DNA from: Novosphingobium lindaniclasticum LE124
Lineage (GTDB): Bacteria; Pseudomonadota; Alphaproteobacteria; Sphingomonadales; Sphingomonadaceae
Length of the DNA stretch: 64,000 bases
Assembly: GCF_000445125.1 (NCBI RefSeq)
Contig: NZ_ATHL01000075.1
Span: 1-64,000 of the forward strand
Reading direction: 5' to 3'
Below are positions 46,357 to 54,830 of the stretch, one piece after another. The position numbers were made by a program, and so were the translations under genes. The notes below the pieces were generated by a model. That model was not told where the DNA came from. It saw only the letters and a list, made by a program, of their open reading frames with translations, and searched no databases. Positions within the stretch are counted from its first letter, which is position 1. Each line of letters begins with the position of its first letter.

Positions 46357-49300
46357 ATGCGCATAAGACGGCTCAAGCTCACCGGTTTCAAGAGTTTCGT
46401 GGAGCCGGCGGAATTGCGCATCGAACCGGGGCTGACCGGCGTGGTCGGCCCCAACGGTTGCGGCAAGTCCAACCTGCTGGAGGCGATTCGCTGGGTCATG
46501 GGCGAAAGCTCGGCCAAGTCGATGCGCGGCGGCGGCATGGAAGACGTGATCTTCGCCGGCACCGCCTCCCGCCCGCCCCGCGCCTTCGCCGAAGTGGTGC
46601 TACAGGCCGATGCCGCGCCGGACGCCCAGGGTGTGCGCGAGGAACTGGAGGTGGTCCGCCGCATCGAGCGCGGCGCGGGCAGTGCCTACCGCATCAACGG
46701 CCGCGACGTGCGCGCCAAGGACGTCTCGCTGGTCTTCGCCGATGCTGCCACCGGCGCGCATAGTCCCGCCCTCGTCAGCCAGGGCCGCATCGCCGCCGTC
46801 ATCGCCGCCAAGCCCGCCGAACGCCGCGCCATGCTGGAAGAAGCGGCGGGCATTGCCGGTCTCCACGTCCGCCGCAAGGACGCCGAGCAGAAGCTGCGTG
46901 CCACCGAGGCCAATCTCTCCCGCCTCGAAGACCTCATGGCCGGGCTGGACAAGCAAGTCGCCGGCCTGCGCCGCCAGGCCAAGGCGGCCGAACGCTACAA
47001 GGCACTCTCGGACGAGATCCGCCTGGCCGAAGCGCGGCTGGTTTTCGCCCGCTGGCGCGATGCGGCGCAGGCCGCCGAAGCCGCCAAGAGGGAAGCCCAA
47101 GGCGCCGAGACCCGCGTAGCCGAGGCGCAGGACGCGGCCAAGCTGGCGCAGGACGCCCAGGCCAAGGCCGCCGAAGCCTTGGTCGAAGCGCGCGACGAAC
47201 TCGCCGACCGCCGCGACGATGCCAGCGCCCAGGGCCATCGCATGGCAACGCTCACCAGCCAGCTCGAGGCCGCCGAACAGCGCCTGAAGGACCTTGAACG
47301 TCAGAAGGCCCGGCTCGATGAGGATCGCGGCGATGCCGATCGCATGACGCGCGATGCCGCCGAGGCTCTCGCCCGGCTGGAGCGCGATCTGGCGGAAGGG
47401 GCAAAGCAGCTCGAACAGGACGAGGCCCAGCGCCCGCGCCTCGCCAATGCCCTCGAAGGCGCCGAACGCGCTGCCCGCGCCGCCGAACTCGATCTGGCGC
47501 AGGCCACCGCCGCGCAGGCCGGAGTCGAGGCGGAATGGCGCATTGCCGAAGCCGAACTCACGCAGGCACGCGGCCGGCTCGACCGCCTTGCCGCCGAAAC
47601 GGCGCGGTTCGAAGCGCAAACGGCCGCTCTTGCTGCCGCCGGAGAACTCGACGCCGCGGTTGTCGATGCACGAGCCAGGGCCCAAGCGGCGACCGTCGCC
47701 CTCGCCCATGCGCGCGAGGGGCTGGACGCTCAGCAGACCCGCAAGGCCGAGCTTCAGAGCGAGCGCGATGCCGCTGCCTCGGCCCTGGCAGCCGCCCGCG
47801 CCGACCTCACCGGCATCGAACGTGAACATTCCGCCCTGCTCAAGGATCGCGAGGCCCGCGCCAAGGGCGCCAGGGCCGCGCATGGTCTGCCAGTGGCCAT
47901 CGACGCCGTGCGTGCGGCGCCGGGCTATGAACGCGCCGTCGCGGCAGTGCTCGGCCGCGATGCCAAGGCGCCGCTGGGCGAAGTCGCCAGGGCGGACGGC
48001 CGGTTCTGGACAGGCGCACAAGCTCCGGCGGCAGTGAAGGACAGCCTTGCCGCCCATGTGACTCGATGCCCGCCGGAACTCGCCGCGCGCCTCGCCCTCG
48101 TCCATGTGGTCGAGGAAGACGATGCGCGCACGTTGGGCACCGGCGAATGGCTGGTCACCCGCGCAGGCGCACTGCGCCGCTGGGACGGTTTCGTCGCGCG
48201 CGGGGAAGGCGCTGCCGAAGCCGCGCGGCTCGAAGCCGAGAACCGCTTCGCCGAACTGGAAGCCCGGCTGCCGCCGCTGCGCGAAGCCGTTGCCGCCGCC
48301 GAAGCGCGTCAGAGCGCGGTGCAGCAGGAACTCTCCGCCCATGCAGCCGCCGTGGTCGCCGCCGAGCGTGAGATTGCGGACGCCGCCAATGCCGAACGCG
48401 GCGCTCTGCGCGCTGCCGATCAGGCCGAGGACGCGCGCGTCCGCCAGGAAACGCGCCGCGCCGAGATCGATCGCGCGCTGGGCGAGCTTGCGGAACAGCG
48501 GCAGGCCGCCGAGCGGGACATCGCCGCCGCCGAAGGCAAGCGGTCGGTCCTCCCCGATCCCGAAAAGGGGCGCGCCGGGCTGGTTGCCGCGCGGGATAAG
48601 CACGACGCCGCGCGGGCCACGCTCCAGATGTCCACTGCGACTCTCGCTTCGCATGACCAAGGGCTAGCCGTTGCGCGCGAACGTACCGCCTCGCAGCGCG
48701 GCGACATCCGCAACTGGCAGTCCAGGGCAGGCGATGCGGCCAACCGCCTCGCCCAGATGTCCGGACGGCTTGAGGAAATCGAGACCGAACGCGCCGTCGT
48801 CGCCGCCAAGCCGGCCTCGCTGATGGAACAGATCGAGCAGGGCGAAGCCGTGCGCAATCGCATCGCCGAGGAACTGGGCAAGGCCGAAGCCGCCGTCGCT
48901 TTCGTCACCGACGCCGCCCGCAAGGCGGATGCAGCGCTTGCCGCCGCCCAGGAACTGCTTGCCAGCGCCCGCGAGAACCGCGCTGGCGCGGCAGCCCGCG
49001 CCGAGAACGAAGACGCCCGCCGGGTCGAGATGACCCGCGTTTCCGGCGAGCGCTTCCAGTGCCCGCCGCCGGTCCTGCCCGAACGCTTCGCTTTCGCCGC
49101 TACCGATGTGCGCGACGCGCAGGACGAAATGGCGGCCATGGAGCGCCTCGGCGCCGATCGCGAGCGGATCGGCCCGGTCAACCTGGTCGCGGCAACCGAA
49201 CTGGCGGAAGCCGAAGCCCAGCTCGGCACCAGCGTGACCGAGAAGGCCGAACTCGCCGAGGCAGTGAACCGGCTGCGCGGATCGATCGGCAACCTCAACC

Positions 49301-49794
49301 GCGAGGGCCGCGAGCGGCTGCGCGCCGCTTTCGAAGCCGTGGACGGGCACTTCCAACGCCTGTTCACGCGCCTGTTCCAGGGCGGTCAGGCCCACCTCGC
49401 GCTGGTCGATTCGGACGATCCGCTGGAAGCCGGTCTGGAGATCTTCGCCCAGCCGCCGGGCAAGCGCCTCCAGTCTCTGACGCTGCTTTCGGGCGGCGAG
49501 CAGGCGCTGACCGCCGTGGCGCTGATCTTTGCGCTGTTCCTCACCAATCCCGCGCCGATCTGCGTGCTGGACGAAGTCGACGCGCCGCTCGACGATGCCA
49601 ACATCGAGCGGTTCTGCGATCTGCTCGAAGCGATGACGCAGGAAACCGACACGCGTTACCTGATCGTCACGCATAATGCCGTGACGATGAGCCGCATGCA
49701 CCGCCTGTTCGGCGTGACCATGGTGGAAAAGGGCGTCTCGCGCCTCGTCAGCGTCGACCTTGTTGGCGCCGAGGAGCTGCTGGCGGCGGAATGA
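46357..49794 (+). CDS. smc: Chromosome segregation protein SMC
   Basis: SMC (1145 aa) is the ATPase arm of the condensin that compacts and segregates the chromosome with ScpA/ScpB. Walker A is GPNGCGKSNLL (residues 31-41), the ABC signature LLSGGEQALTAVAL and Walker B CVLDEVDAPLDDAN lie near the C terminus, and the hinge is around residues 500-640, flanked by two long Ala/Glu/Arg coiled coils. The coils are unusually alanine rich. The kleisin partners are encoded at 24.4-26.0 kb on the other strand. Confidence 0.97.
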   Translation: MRIRRLKLTGFKSFVEPAELRIEPGLTGVVGPNGCGKSNLLEAIRWVMGESSAKSMRGGGMEDVIFAGTASRPPRAFAEVVLQADAAPDAQGVREELEVVRRIERGAGSAYRINGRDVRAKDVSLVFADAATGAHSPALVSQGRIAAVIAAKPAERRAMLEEAAGIAGLHVRRKDAEQKLRATEANLSRLEDLMAGLDKQVAGLRRQAKAAERYKALSDEIRLAEARLVFARWRDAAQAAEAAKREAQGAETRVAEAQDAAKLAQDAQAKAAEALVEARDELADRRDDASAQGHRMATLTSQLEAAEQRLKDLERQKARLDEDRGDADRMTRDAAEALARLERDLAEGAKQLEQDEAQRPRLANALEGAERAARAAELDLAQATAAQAGVEAEWRIAEAELTQARGRLDRLAAETARFEAQTAALAAAGELDAAVVDARARAQAATVALAHAREGLDAQQTRKAELQSERDAAASALAAARADLTGIEREHSALLKDREARAKGARAAHGLPVAIDAVRAAPGYERAVAAVLGRDAKAPLGEVARADGRFWTGAQAPAAVKDSLAAHVTRCPPELAARLALVHVVEEDDARTLGTGEWLVTRAGALRRWDGFVARGEGAAEAARLEAENRFAELEARLPPLREAVAAAEARQSAVQQELSAHAAAVVAAEREIADAANAERGALRAADQAEDARVRQETRRAEIDRALGELAEQRQAAERDIAAAEGKRSVLPDPEKGRAGLVAARDKHDAARATLQMSTATLASHDQGLAVARERTASQRGDIRNWQSRAGDAANRLAQMSGRLEEIETERAVVAAKPASLMEQIEQGEAVRNRIAEELGKAEAAVAFVTDAARKADAALAAAQELLASARENRAGAAARAENEDARRVEMTRVSGERFQCPPPVLPERFAFAATDVRDAQDEMAAMERLGADRERIGPVNLVAATELAEAEAQLGTSVTEKAELAEAVNRLRGSIGNLNREGRERLRAAFEAVDGHFQRLFTRLFQGGQAHLALVDSDDPLEAGLEIFAQPPGKRLQSLTLLSGGEQALTAVALIFALFLTNPAPICVLDEVDAPLDDANIERFCDLLEAMTQETDTRYLIVTHNAVTMSRMHRLFGVTMVEKGVSRLVSVDLVGAEELLAAE

Positions 49795-49954
49795 CATTGA
49801 CCGCGAGAGTTTTGTGATTACGGCCCGCTCGTCGTCCGGCAATCCCAGAAAGCACTCGCGGATCGATGCCGAACTGCGCAAGGTCCTCGGCATCCAGGCG
49901 GCTTGGACAAATTCAGGCTGTCGGCTGACGCCCCTTGTCATTCTCGCGTATTTA
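49795..49954. other. Spacer after smc
   Basis: No gene is supported here. The segment lies between the smc stop and the family A repeat and contains neither a convincing start with a ribosome site nor a terminator that I can see. Confidence 0.3.
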
Positions 49955-50090
49955 CGTCGTCCCGGACTTGATCGGGGACCGCTGGCAAGGCCATTCGAGG
50001 CCCGAAAGCAGCGCAACGCAGCAGTGGCCCATCGCAAGCTCTCGCCTCCAGAGTACCCAGCGGTCCGGATCAAGTCCAGGACGACGGCTT
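49955..50090. repeat. REP/BIME-like intergenic inverted repeat, family A copy 2
   Basis: The left arm (about 49957-49985) is GTCGTCCCGGACTTGATCGG and continues GGACCGCTGGC; the right arm (about 50058-50090) is the near reverse complement ending AGGACGACGG. About 70 bp of non-coding sequence separates the arms. The layout is the same as at 37805-37924 and 56236-56343. Confidence 0.75.
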
Positions 50091-50253
50091 GATCGAAAGG
50101 CAGCTTACCAGCCTCTAGTTCATCAGGGAGCGCAAAGCCGCTCGCCGGAAGCGGAATGGCAGACTTTCAAGATTTAAATCGGCAAAGCGGTCCAGCCGGA
50201 AGCGCCCCATGTCGGTCGTTGACGGCTCTTCCGACAATTGACAGCTTGGCGGC

Positions 50254-50418
50254 ATGAAGCCCCGCGTTCTGATCGCTGTTCTTGTCGCCCTCGTCATAGG
50301 CATTTCAGTAGGTTGGGCCGGTCGCGACTTCATTGCGAGCGACCGTTGTTTAGATCGTGGTGGCGCTTGGGATGCCGACCTAGACGCTTGCAACCTACCA
50401 TTCGGGAACGGCAACTAA
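50254..50418 (+). CDS. Putative 54-aa membrane-anchored protein with Cys/Gly-Trp motif
   Basis: ATG 50254 opens a 54-codon frame ending with TAA. The product has one N-terminal hydrophobic helix (MKPRVLIAVLVALVIGISVG) and a short periplasmic part with DRCLDRGGAWDADLDAC, a C-x5-GG-x-W-x6-C-like pattern that recurs in small uncharacterised proteobacterial proteins and probably forms a disulfide. The ribosome site is weak (GGCGG close to the ATG), so the start is uncertain. It is convergent with soxR. The base composition is slightly less GC-rich than that of its neighbours. Confidence 0.55.
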   Translation: MKPRVLIAVLVALVIGISVGWAGRDFIASDRCLDRGGAWDADLDACNLPFGNGN

Positions 50419-50471
50419 CCACCCATCACAGTCATTTCCAGATTGGCAGAATTTGTCCACGCCGCCCCGCT

Positions 50472-50912
50472 TCACTTGAGCACGAAGCGCGGCCCCGGCC
50501 CTTGCGCGCCGGCTTCGTCGTCGCGGTTGTAGAGCCGGCATTTGGCAAGGCTGAGGCAGCCGCAGCCGATGCATTCGTCCAGCTTGCGGCGCGTCAGTTC
50601 CAGCAGCGCGATCTTTGCGTCGATCGCTTCGCGCAGGGAGCGGCTGATCGTCTCCCAATCTGCCAATGTCGGCGTGCGCCCTTGCGGCAGGGCGGAAAGC
50701 TCACGCTCGATCTCGGAAAGTCCCAGGCCCAGCTTCTGCGCGATCAGCACGAAGCTGACACGGCGAATGTCGGAGCGGAGGAAGCGCCTCTGGTTGCCGC
50801 TGGTCCGCAGCGCGGTGAGCAGGCCTTTTTCCTCGTAGAAACGGATCGCCGACACGGCCACGCCGGTACGCCGCGCCAGATGGCCGATGGTAATGAACCT
50901 GTCCTCGACCAT
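50472..50912 (-). CDS. soxR: Redox-sensitive transcriptional activator SoxR
   Basis: SoxR (146 aa) is a MerR-family regulator activated by oxidation of its 2Fe-2S cluster by redox-cycling compounds. The N-terminal helix-turn-helix is ITIGHLARRTGVAVSAIRFYEEKGLL and the cluster ligands are all present in CIGCGCLSLAKCRLYN. A near-perfect SoxR operator lies 24 bp upstream of its start, in the divergent spacer to the VOC gene. No soxS is present; outside enteric bacteria SoxR usually controls target genes directly. Confidence 0.97.
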   Translation of the reverse strand: MVEDRFITIGHLARRTGVAVSAIRFYEEKGLLTALRTSGNQRRFLRSDIRRVSFVLIAQKLGLGLSEIERELSALPQGRTPTLADWETISRSLREAIDAKIALLELTRRKLDECIGCGCLSLAKCRLYNRDDEAGAQGPGPRFVLK

Positions 50913-50931
50913 GTTTTCTCCTGATGCGGCC

Positions 50932-50962
50932 TTGATCTCAAGTTAACTTGAGGTCGTATCAA
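50932..50962 (+). promoter_or_regulatory. SoxR-activated promoter with 19-bp spacer
   Basis: A -35-like TTGATC (50932-50937) and a -10-like TATCAA (50957-50962) are separated by 19 bp that are almost filled by the SoxR palindrome. MerR-family activators untwist such overlong spacers to allow open-complex formation. The promoter points toward the VOC gene at 51006. Confidence 0.75.
50936..50953. promoter_or_regulatory. SoxR binding site (SoxR box)
   Basis: TCTCAAGTTAACTTGAGG contains a perfect 16-bp palindrome (CTCAAGTT/AACTTGAG) and differs by one base from the E. coli SoxR box CCTCAAGTTAACTTGAGG. It lies in the spacer between divergent soxR and the VOC-family gene, within a promoter with a 19-bp spacer, exactly as expected for MerR-type activation. 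Confidence 0.93.
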
Positions 50963-51005
50963 AGCCAAGCCGGTGATTCGCCGGTGACGCACAGGAGATA
51001 TGAGA

Positions 51006-51377
51006 ATGGCCCAGGGCCGCCTCGAACACGCCAATATCACGGTCAGCGACATCGACCGCAGTTCAGCCCTCCTGCAGGACCTGCTGGGTTGGCACGAACG
51101 CTGGCGCGGGCCCGCCATCAATGGCGGAGAGACCATCCACGTGGGCGGGGATTTCAGCTACATCGCCGTCTACACCGATCGCAAACCCCACGACCGGTTT
51201 CCGAAGGGCGCGCCCCTCAACCATGTTGGACTGGTGGTGAGCGATCTCGACGCTGCCGAACGCGTGGTGATCGCCGCCGGGCTCGAACCCTTCAACCATG
51301 CGGACTATGCGCCAGGCCGCCGGTTCTACTTCTTCGACTGGGACGGGATCGAGTTCGAAATGGTCAGCTACGACTGA
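51006..51377 (+). CDS. VOC (glyoxalase/dioxygenase fold) family protein, SoxR target
   Basis: This 123-aa vicinal-oxygen-chelate protein has two beta-alpha-beta modules. Candidate metal ligands are His in LEHANITVSD, His in LNHVGLVVSD and Glu in GIEFEMVSYD. The family includes glyoxalase I, fosfomycin- and bleomycin-resistance proteins and extradiol dioxygenases; the substrate cannot be told from sequence. The start is ATG 51006, with AGGAGA 7 bases upstream. The SoxR-type promoter in front suggests induction by redox-active compounds and a detoxification role. Confidence 0.86.
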   Translation: MAQGRLEHANITVSDIDRSSALLQDLLGWHERWRGPAINGGETIHVGGDFSYIAVYTDRKPHDRFPKGAPLNHVGLVVSDLDAAERVVIAAGLEPFNHADYAPGRRFYFFDWDGIEFEMVSYD

Positions 51378-51396
51378 ACGGCCAGGCGCGCCGGGA

Positions 51397-52347
51397 TCAG
51401 ATGATCCCGGCGTTGCCGACGACCCAGCAGGCCAGCGCCATTACCAGGCCGAGATCGCGATTGGACCGGAACCGGGCCAGCGCATTCTCACCATCCTCGG
51501 TATCGAGGGTGAACACCTGGAAGCCGAGATGGAGCGCCACCGGCAACAGCGCCACCAGCGCGACCCAGTCCTGGCGCAAGGTCCAGAAACCCAGCCCCCA
51601 GAATGCGAGGGCCAGGGCGTAGAACCCCGCCACGCCGCCGCGAACATGGCGGCCGAGCCGCAGTGCCGAGGAGCGGATACCGACCACCGCGTCGTCTTCG
51701 CGGTCCTGAAGCGCATAGATGGTGTCGTAGCCGATGCACCAGAAGATCGATCCGGCGTAGAGCGCGGCCATGACGGCAAGCTGGTCTCCGCGAATTTCAA
51801 CCCAGCCAACCAGCGCGCCCCAGGTGAAGACCATGCCGAGCCATGCTTGCGGCCACCAGGTGATCCGCTTCATGAAAGGATAGGCGGCCACCAGCGCAAC
51901 GCTGCCCAGCGCCGTCAACTGCGCCTGCCAGCGCAACTGGAGCAGTACCACCAGGCCCACCGCGCAGAGCGCCAGCAACCAGACCCATGCCGCTTTCGTG
52001 CTGACCTGCCCGCTGGCAACCGGCCGGGACGCCGTGCGCGCCACCTTGCGATCAAGATCGGCGTCGACGATGTCGTTGAGCACACATCCCGCGCCGCGCA
52101 TGGCGATCGACCCCAGCAGCAGCCACAGGACCAGACCCCAGCGCGATTCTCCTCCTGCCAGCAGCACGCCCCAGACGCAGGGCCAGAACAGCAGCCACCA
52201 GCCGATCGGACGGTCGAAGCGGGCCAGCAGGGCATAAGGACGCAGGCCGGCCGGCAGCAGCGAAACGAGGCCGCGATGTTGCGTATCCGGGACGAGTAGA
52301 GAGTCGTTCACCTCCACGCAGGTAGACCATCGCCGCCGGACTGTCAT
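51397..52347 (-). CDS. ubiA: 4-hydroxybenzoate polyprenyltransferase
   Basis: UbiA (316 aa) attaches the polyprenyl chain to 4-hydroxybenzoate in ubiquinone synthesis, in the inner membrane. The two magnesium-diphosphate motifs are CVLNDIVDADLDRKVARTASRP and YALQDREDDAVVGIRS. Eight to nine helices are evident. I chose ATG 52347 (MTVRRRWST); a GTG at 52311 (VNDSLLVPD) is possible. The length is normal for the family. It is divergent from rsmE. Confidence 0.94.
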   Translation of the reverse strand: MTVRRRWSTCVEVNDSLLVPDTQHRGLVSLLPAGLRPYALLARFDRPIGWWLLFWPCVWGVLLAGGESRWGLVLWLLLGSIAMRGAGCVLNDIVDADLDRKVARTASRPVASGQVSTKAAWVWLLALCAVGLVVLLQLRWQAQLTALGSVALVAAYPFMKRITWWPQAWLGMVFTWGALVGWVEIRGDQLAVMAALYAGSIFWCIGYDTIYALQDREDDAVVGIRSSALRLGRHVRGGVAGFYALALAFWGLGFWTLRQDWVALVALLPVALHLGFQVFTLDTEDGENALARFRSNRDLGLVMALACWVVGNAGII

Positions 52348-52453
52348 GCTCGAACGTTCCCAGTGAACATGCCGCACGCCCGCAAAGGTTGCACCTTGGC
52401 CGCCTTCCGGTGAAAAGGCGCGCTCACCGCTTTTTCGGAGATTAACCCAGATC

Positions 52454-53203
52454 ATGGCTGCCACTCCCGCCTGGCCCCCGCGCAGTGCGCCGCGTCTTTT
52501 CGTCACTACGCACCTGGCGCAAGGCAGCAGTGTCGTGATCGAGGGGGGGCAGGCGCACTACCTCTCCAAGGTGATGCGGGTCGCTCCCGGCGATGCCGTG
52601 ATCCTCTGCGACGACAAGAGCGGCGAATGGGCCTGCGCCGTGTCCGGCGCAGGCAAGCGGGACGTCACGCTGGAGGTCCGCGATCGGCTGCGCCCGCGGG
52701 AGGCCGTCCCGGATCTCTGGCTTTGCGCAGCACTGCTCAAGAAGCCGAACTTCGACCTTGTTCTCGAAAAAGCCACCGAACTCGGCGTGGCAAGGATCCA
52801 GCCGCTCGTCACGCGCCGCTGCGTGGCGGACAAGCTCAATGCCGAGCGCGCCGCCACGATCGTCACCGAAGCCGCCGAGCAATGCGCCCGCACCGCGCTG
52901 CCGGAAGTGGCCGAGCCGATGAAGCTCGAAGCGCTTCTGCGCGACTGGCCTGCGGACCGCGCGCTGTTCTTCGCCGACGAAACCGGCGGCGCGCCCGCTG
53001 CCGCCCAGTTTTCCGCGCACGAAGGCCCGGCCGCGCTGCTCGTGGGGCCGGAAGGCGGCTTCGACGACGAGGAACGCGCGCTGGTGCGCGCGCATCCGAT
53101 GGCCCGGGCGATCACGCTCGGCCCCCGGATCCTGCGCGGGGAGACGGCGAGTATCGGGGCGACGGCCTTGTGGATGGCTGTCGCAGGAGATTGGGGAAAG
53201 TAG
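52454..53203 (+). CDS. rsmE: 16S rRNA (uracil(1498)-N(3))-methyltransferase RsmE
   Basis: RsmE (249 aa) methylates U1498 of 16S rRNA using SAM. It has an N-terminal PUA-like domain (HYLSKVMRVAPGDAVILCD) and a C-terminal SPOUT knot with KKPNFDLVLEKATELGV, LVGPEGGFDDEERALV and LGPRILRGETASIGA, the SAM-binding signature. The start is ATG 52454. gshA follows 194 bp downstream after a hairpin repeat. Confidence 0.95.
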   Translation: MAATPAWPPRSAPRLFVTTHLAQGSSVVIEGGQAHYLSKVMRVAPGDAVILCDDKSGEWACAVSGAGKRDVTLEVRDRLRPREAVPDLWLCAALLKKPNFDLVLEKATELGVARIQPLVTRRCVADKLNAERAATIVTEAAEQCARTALPEVAEPMKLEALLRDWPADRALFFADETGGAPAAAQFSAHEGPAALLVGPEGGFDDEERALVRAHPMARAITLGPRILRGETASIGATALWMAVAGDWGK

Positions 53204-53274
53204 ATAGGCCGGCAGGGCAGCAAAGCCCCCCTGCGCCGCAAGGAAATCGAAACGGAAAGGCGGCGCACAAGGCC

Positions 53275-53332
53275 GACATTTCCAGGGTCTGGGGGATCAC
53301 CCCCCAGGACGTCCTTTTTCCAGGTTCCGCAG
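53275..53332 (+). repeat. Dispersed hairpin repeat, family B copy 2
   Basis: The hairpin CTGGGGG / CCCCCAG (7 bp, loop ATCAC, 53289-53307) is followed by GACGTCCTTTTT. It closely matches the sequence at 27040-27094 (inverted) and 54790-54830. The T-run suggests it could also serve as a terminator for rsmE. Confidence 0.65.
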
Positions 53333-53397
53333 CAAAACAAACCGCCCGGTACAAAAAGTTCTAGCGTCCGAACGCAGGCCGCACTACCTCCGCCGCC

Positions 53398-54786
53398 ATG
53401 AGCACCCGTGAGGTTTCGGATCGCGAAGATCCGGTGATCGAAAGCCTGGACCAACTCGCCGCGCCGATGGCTGCGGGCGAAAAGCCGCGCGATGCGTGGC
53501 GGATCGGTACAGAGCACGAAAAGTTCGTCTACGACACGGCCGATCACCATGCGCCGTCCTATGCCGAGAAAGGCGGCATCCGCGACCTGCTGATGGCCCT
53601 GACCGAGTTCGGATGGGAGCCCATCATGGAAGGCGAGAACGTCATCGCCATGAAGGGCAGCGACGGAACGGTCAGCCTGGAACCGGCCGGTCAGCTCGAA
53701 CTCTCGGGCGCACCGCTGGAAAACCTGCACCAGACATGTGCCGAGACCGGCCGCCATCTGGCGCAGGTGAAGACCATCGGCGATCGTATCGGCAAGGCCT
53801 TCCTGGGCCTCGGCATGTGGCCCGACAAGACCCGTGCCGAACTTCCGATCATGCCTAAGGGCCGATACGACATCATGCTGCGGCACATGCCGCGCGTGGG
53901 GACGATGGGTCTCGACATGATGCTGCGGACCTGCACCATCCAGGTGAACCTCGACTATTCGAGCGAGGCGGACATGGTGAAGAAGTTCCGCACCAGTCTC
54001 GCGCTGCAGCCGCTGGCGACCGCGCTTTTCGCCAGTTCGCCGTTCACCGAAGGCAAGCCCAACGGCTTCCTTTCCTACCGCAGCCACATCTGGTCGGACA
54101 CCGATCCCGCCCGCACCGGCATGCTGCCCTTCGTGTTCGAGGACGGCTTCGGCTACGAGCGCTACGTCGACTACATGCTCGACGTGCCGATGTATTTCGT
54201 ATTCCGCGACGGCCAGTACATCGACGCGGCAGGCCATTCCTTCCGCGACTTCCTCAAGGGTGAGCTTTCGGTGCTGCCGGGTGAGCGTCCGCGCCTCTCG
54301 GATTGGACGGACCACCTTTCCACGGCGTTCCCGGAAGTGCGCCTCAAGTCGTTCCTCGAAATGCGCGGCGCCGATGGCGGCCCGTGGGGCTGGATCTGTG
54401 CGCTTCCCGCTTTCTGGGTGGGCCTGCTTTACGATCACACGGCGCTCGATGCCGCTTGGGATCTGGTCAAGGACTGGGACATGGAAGGCCGCGAGGAGCT
54501 GCGCAACGCCGTGCCTCGGCTGGCGCTCGACGCGCCGCTACCCAAGTCGTTCAGGGGCGGTGGCGGCACCTTGCGCGATATCGCGGGCGAAGTGCTGAAC
54601 ATCTCGCGGTCCGGCCTTGCTGCGCGCAATCGCCTGAACGCCGGCGGCGACAACGAGACGGGCTACCTCGAGCCCCTGGCCGAGATCGTCGCGACCGGCA
54701 AGGTGCCGGCGCAGCGCCTGCTGGACCTCTACAATGGGGAATGGGGCGGCGATCTGTCGAAGATCTACGCGTTGAAGAGCTTCTGA
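53398..54786 (+). CDS. gshA: Glutamate--cysteine ligase (alphaproteobacterial/plant type)
   Basis: This 462-aa enzyme joins glutamate and cysteine, the first and rate-limiting step of glutathione synthesis. It matches the plant-type GCL group common in alphaproteobacteria: WRIGTEHEKFVYDT, VSLEPAGQLELSGAPLENLH and FLEMRGADGGPWGWICALPAFW are diagnostic. It has no glutathione synthetase domain, and gshB is not in the window. The start is ATG 53398. A family B hairpin follows its stop. Confidence 0.95.
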   Translation: MSTREVSDREDPVIESLDQLAAPMAAGEKPRDAWRIGTEHEKFVYDTADHHAPSYAEKGGIRDLLMALTEFGWEPIMEGENVIAMKGSDGTVSLEPAGQLELSGAPLENLHQTCAETGRHLAQVKTIGDRIGKAFLGLGMWPDKTRAELPIMPKGRYDIMLRHMPRVGTMGLDMMLRTCTIQVNLDYSSEADMVKKFRTSLALQPLATALFASSPFTEGKPNGFLSYRSHIWSDTDPARTGMLPFVFEDGFGYERYVDYMLDVPMYFVFRDGQYIDAAGHSFRDFLKGELSVLPGERPRLSDWTDHLSTAFPEVRLKSFLEMRGADGGPWGWICALPAFWVGLLYDHTALDAAWDLVKDWDMEGREELRNAVPRLALDAPLPKSFRGGGGTLRDIAGEVLNISRSGLAARNRLNAGGDNETGYLEPLAEIVATGKVPAQRLLDLYNGEWGGDLSKIYALKSF

Positions 54787-54789
54787 GAG

Positions 54790-54830
54790 TTTGAAGTTCT
54801 GGGGGATCATCCCCCAGGGCGTCTTTCTAC
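54790..54830 (+). repeat. Dispersed hairpin repeat, family B copy 3
   Basis: The hairpin CTGGGGGAT / ATCCCCCAG (9 bp, 1-base centre, 54799-54817) followed by GGCGTCTTTC sits between the convergent gshA and methyltransferase-like genes. It shares the core of the copies at 53275-53332 and 27040-27094 and may act as a terminator for gshA. Confidence 0.65.
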
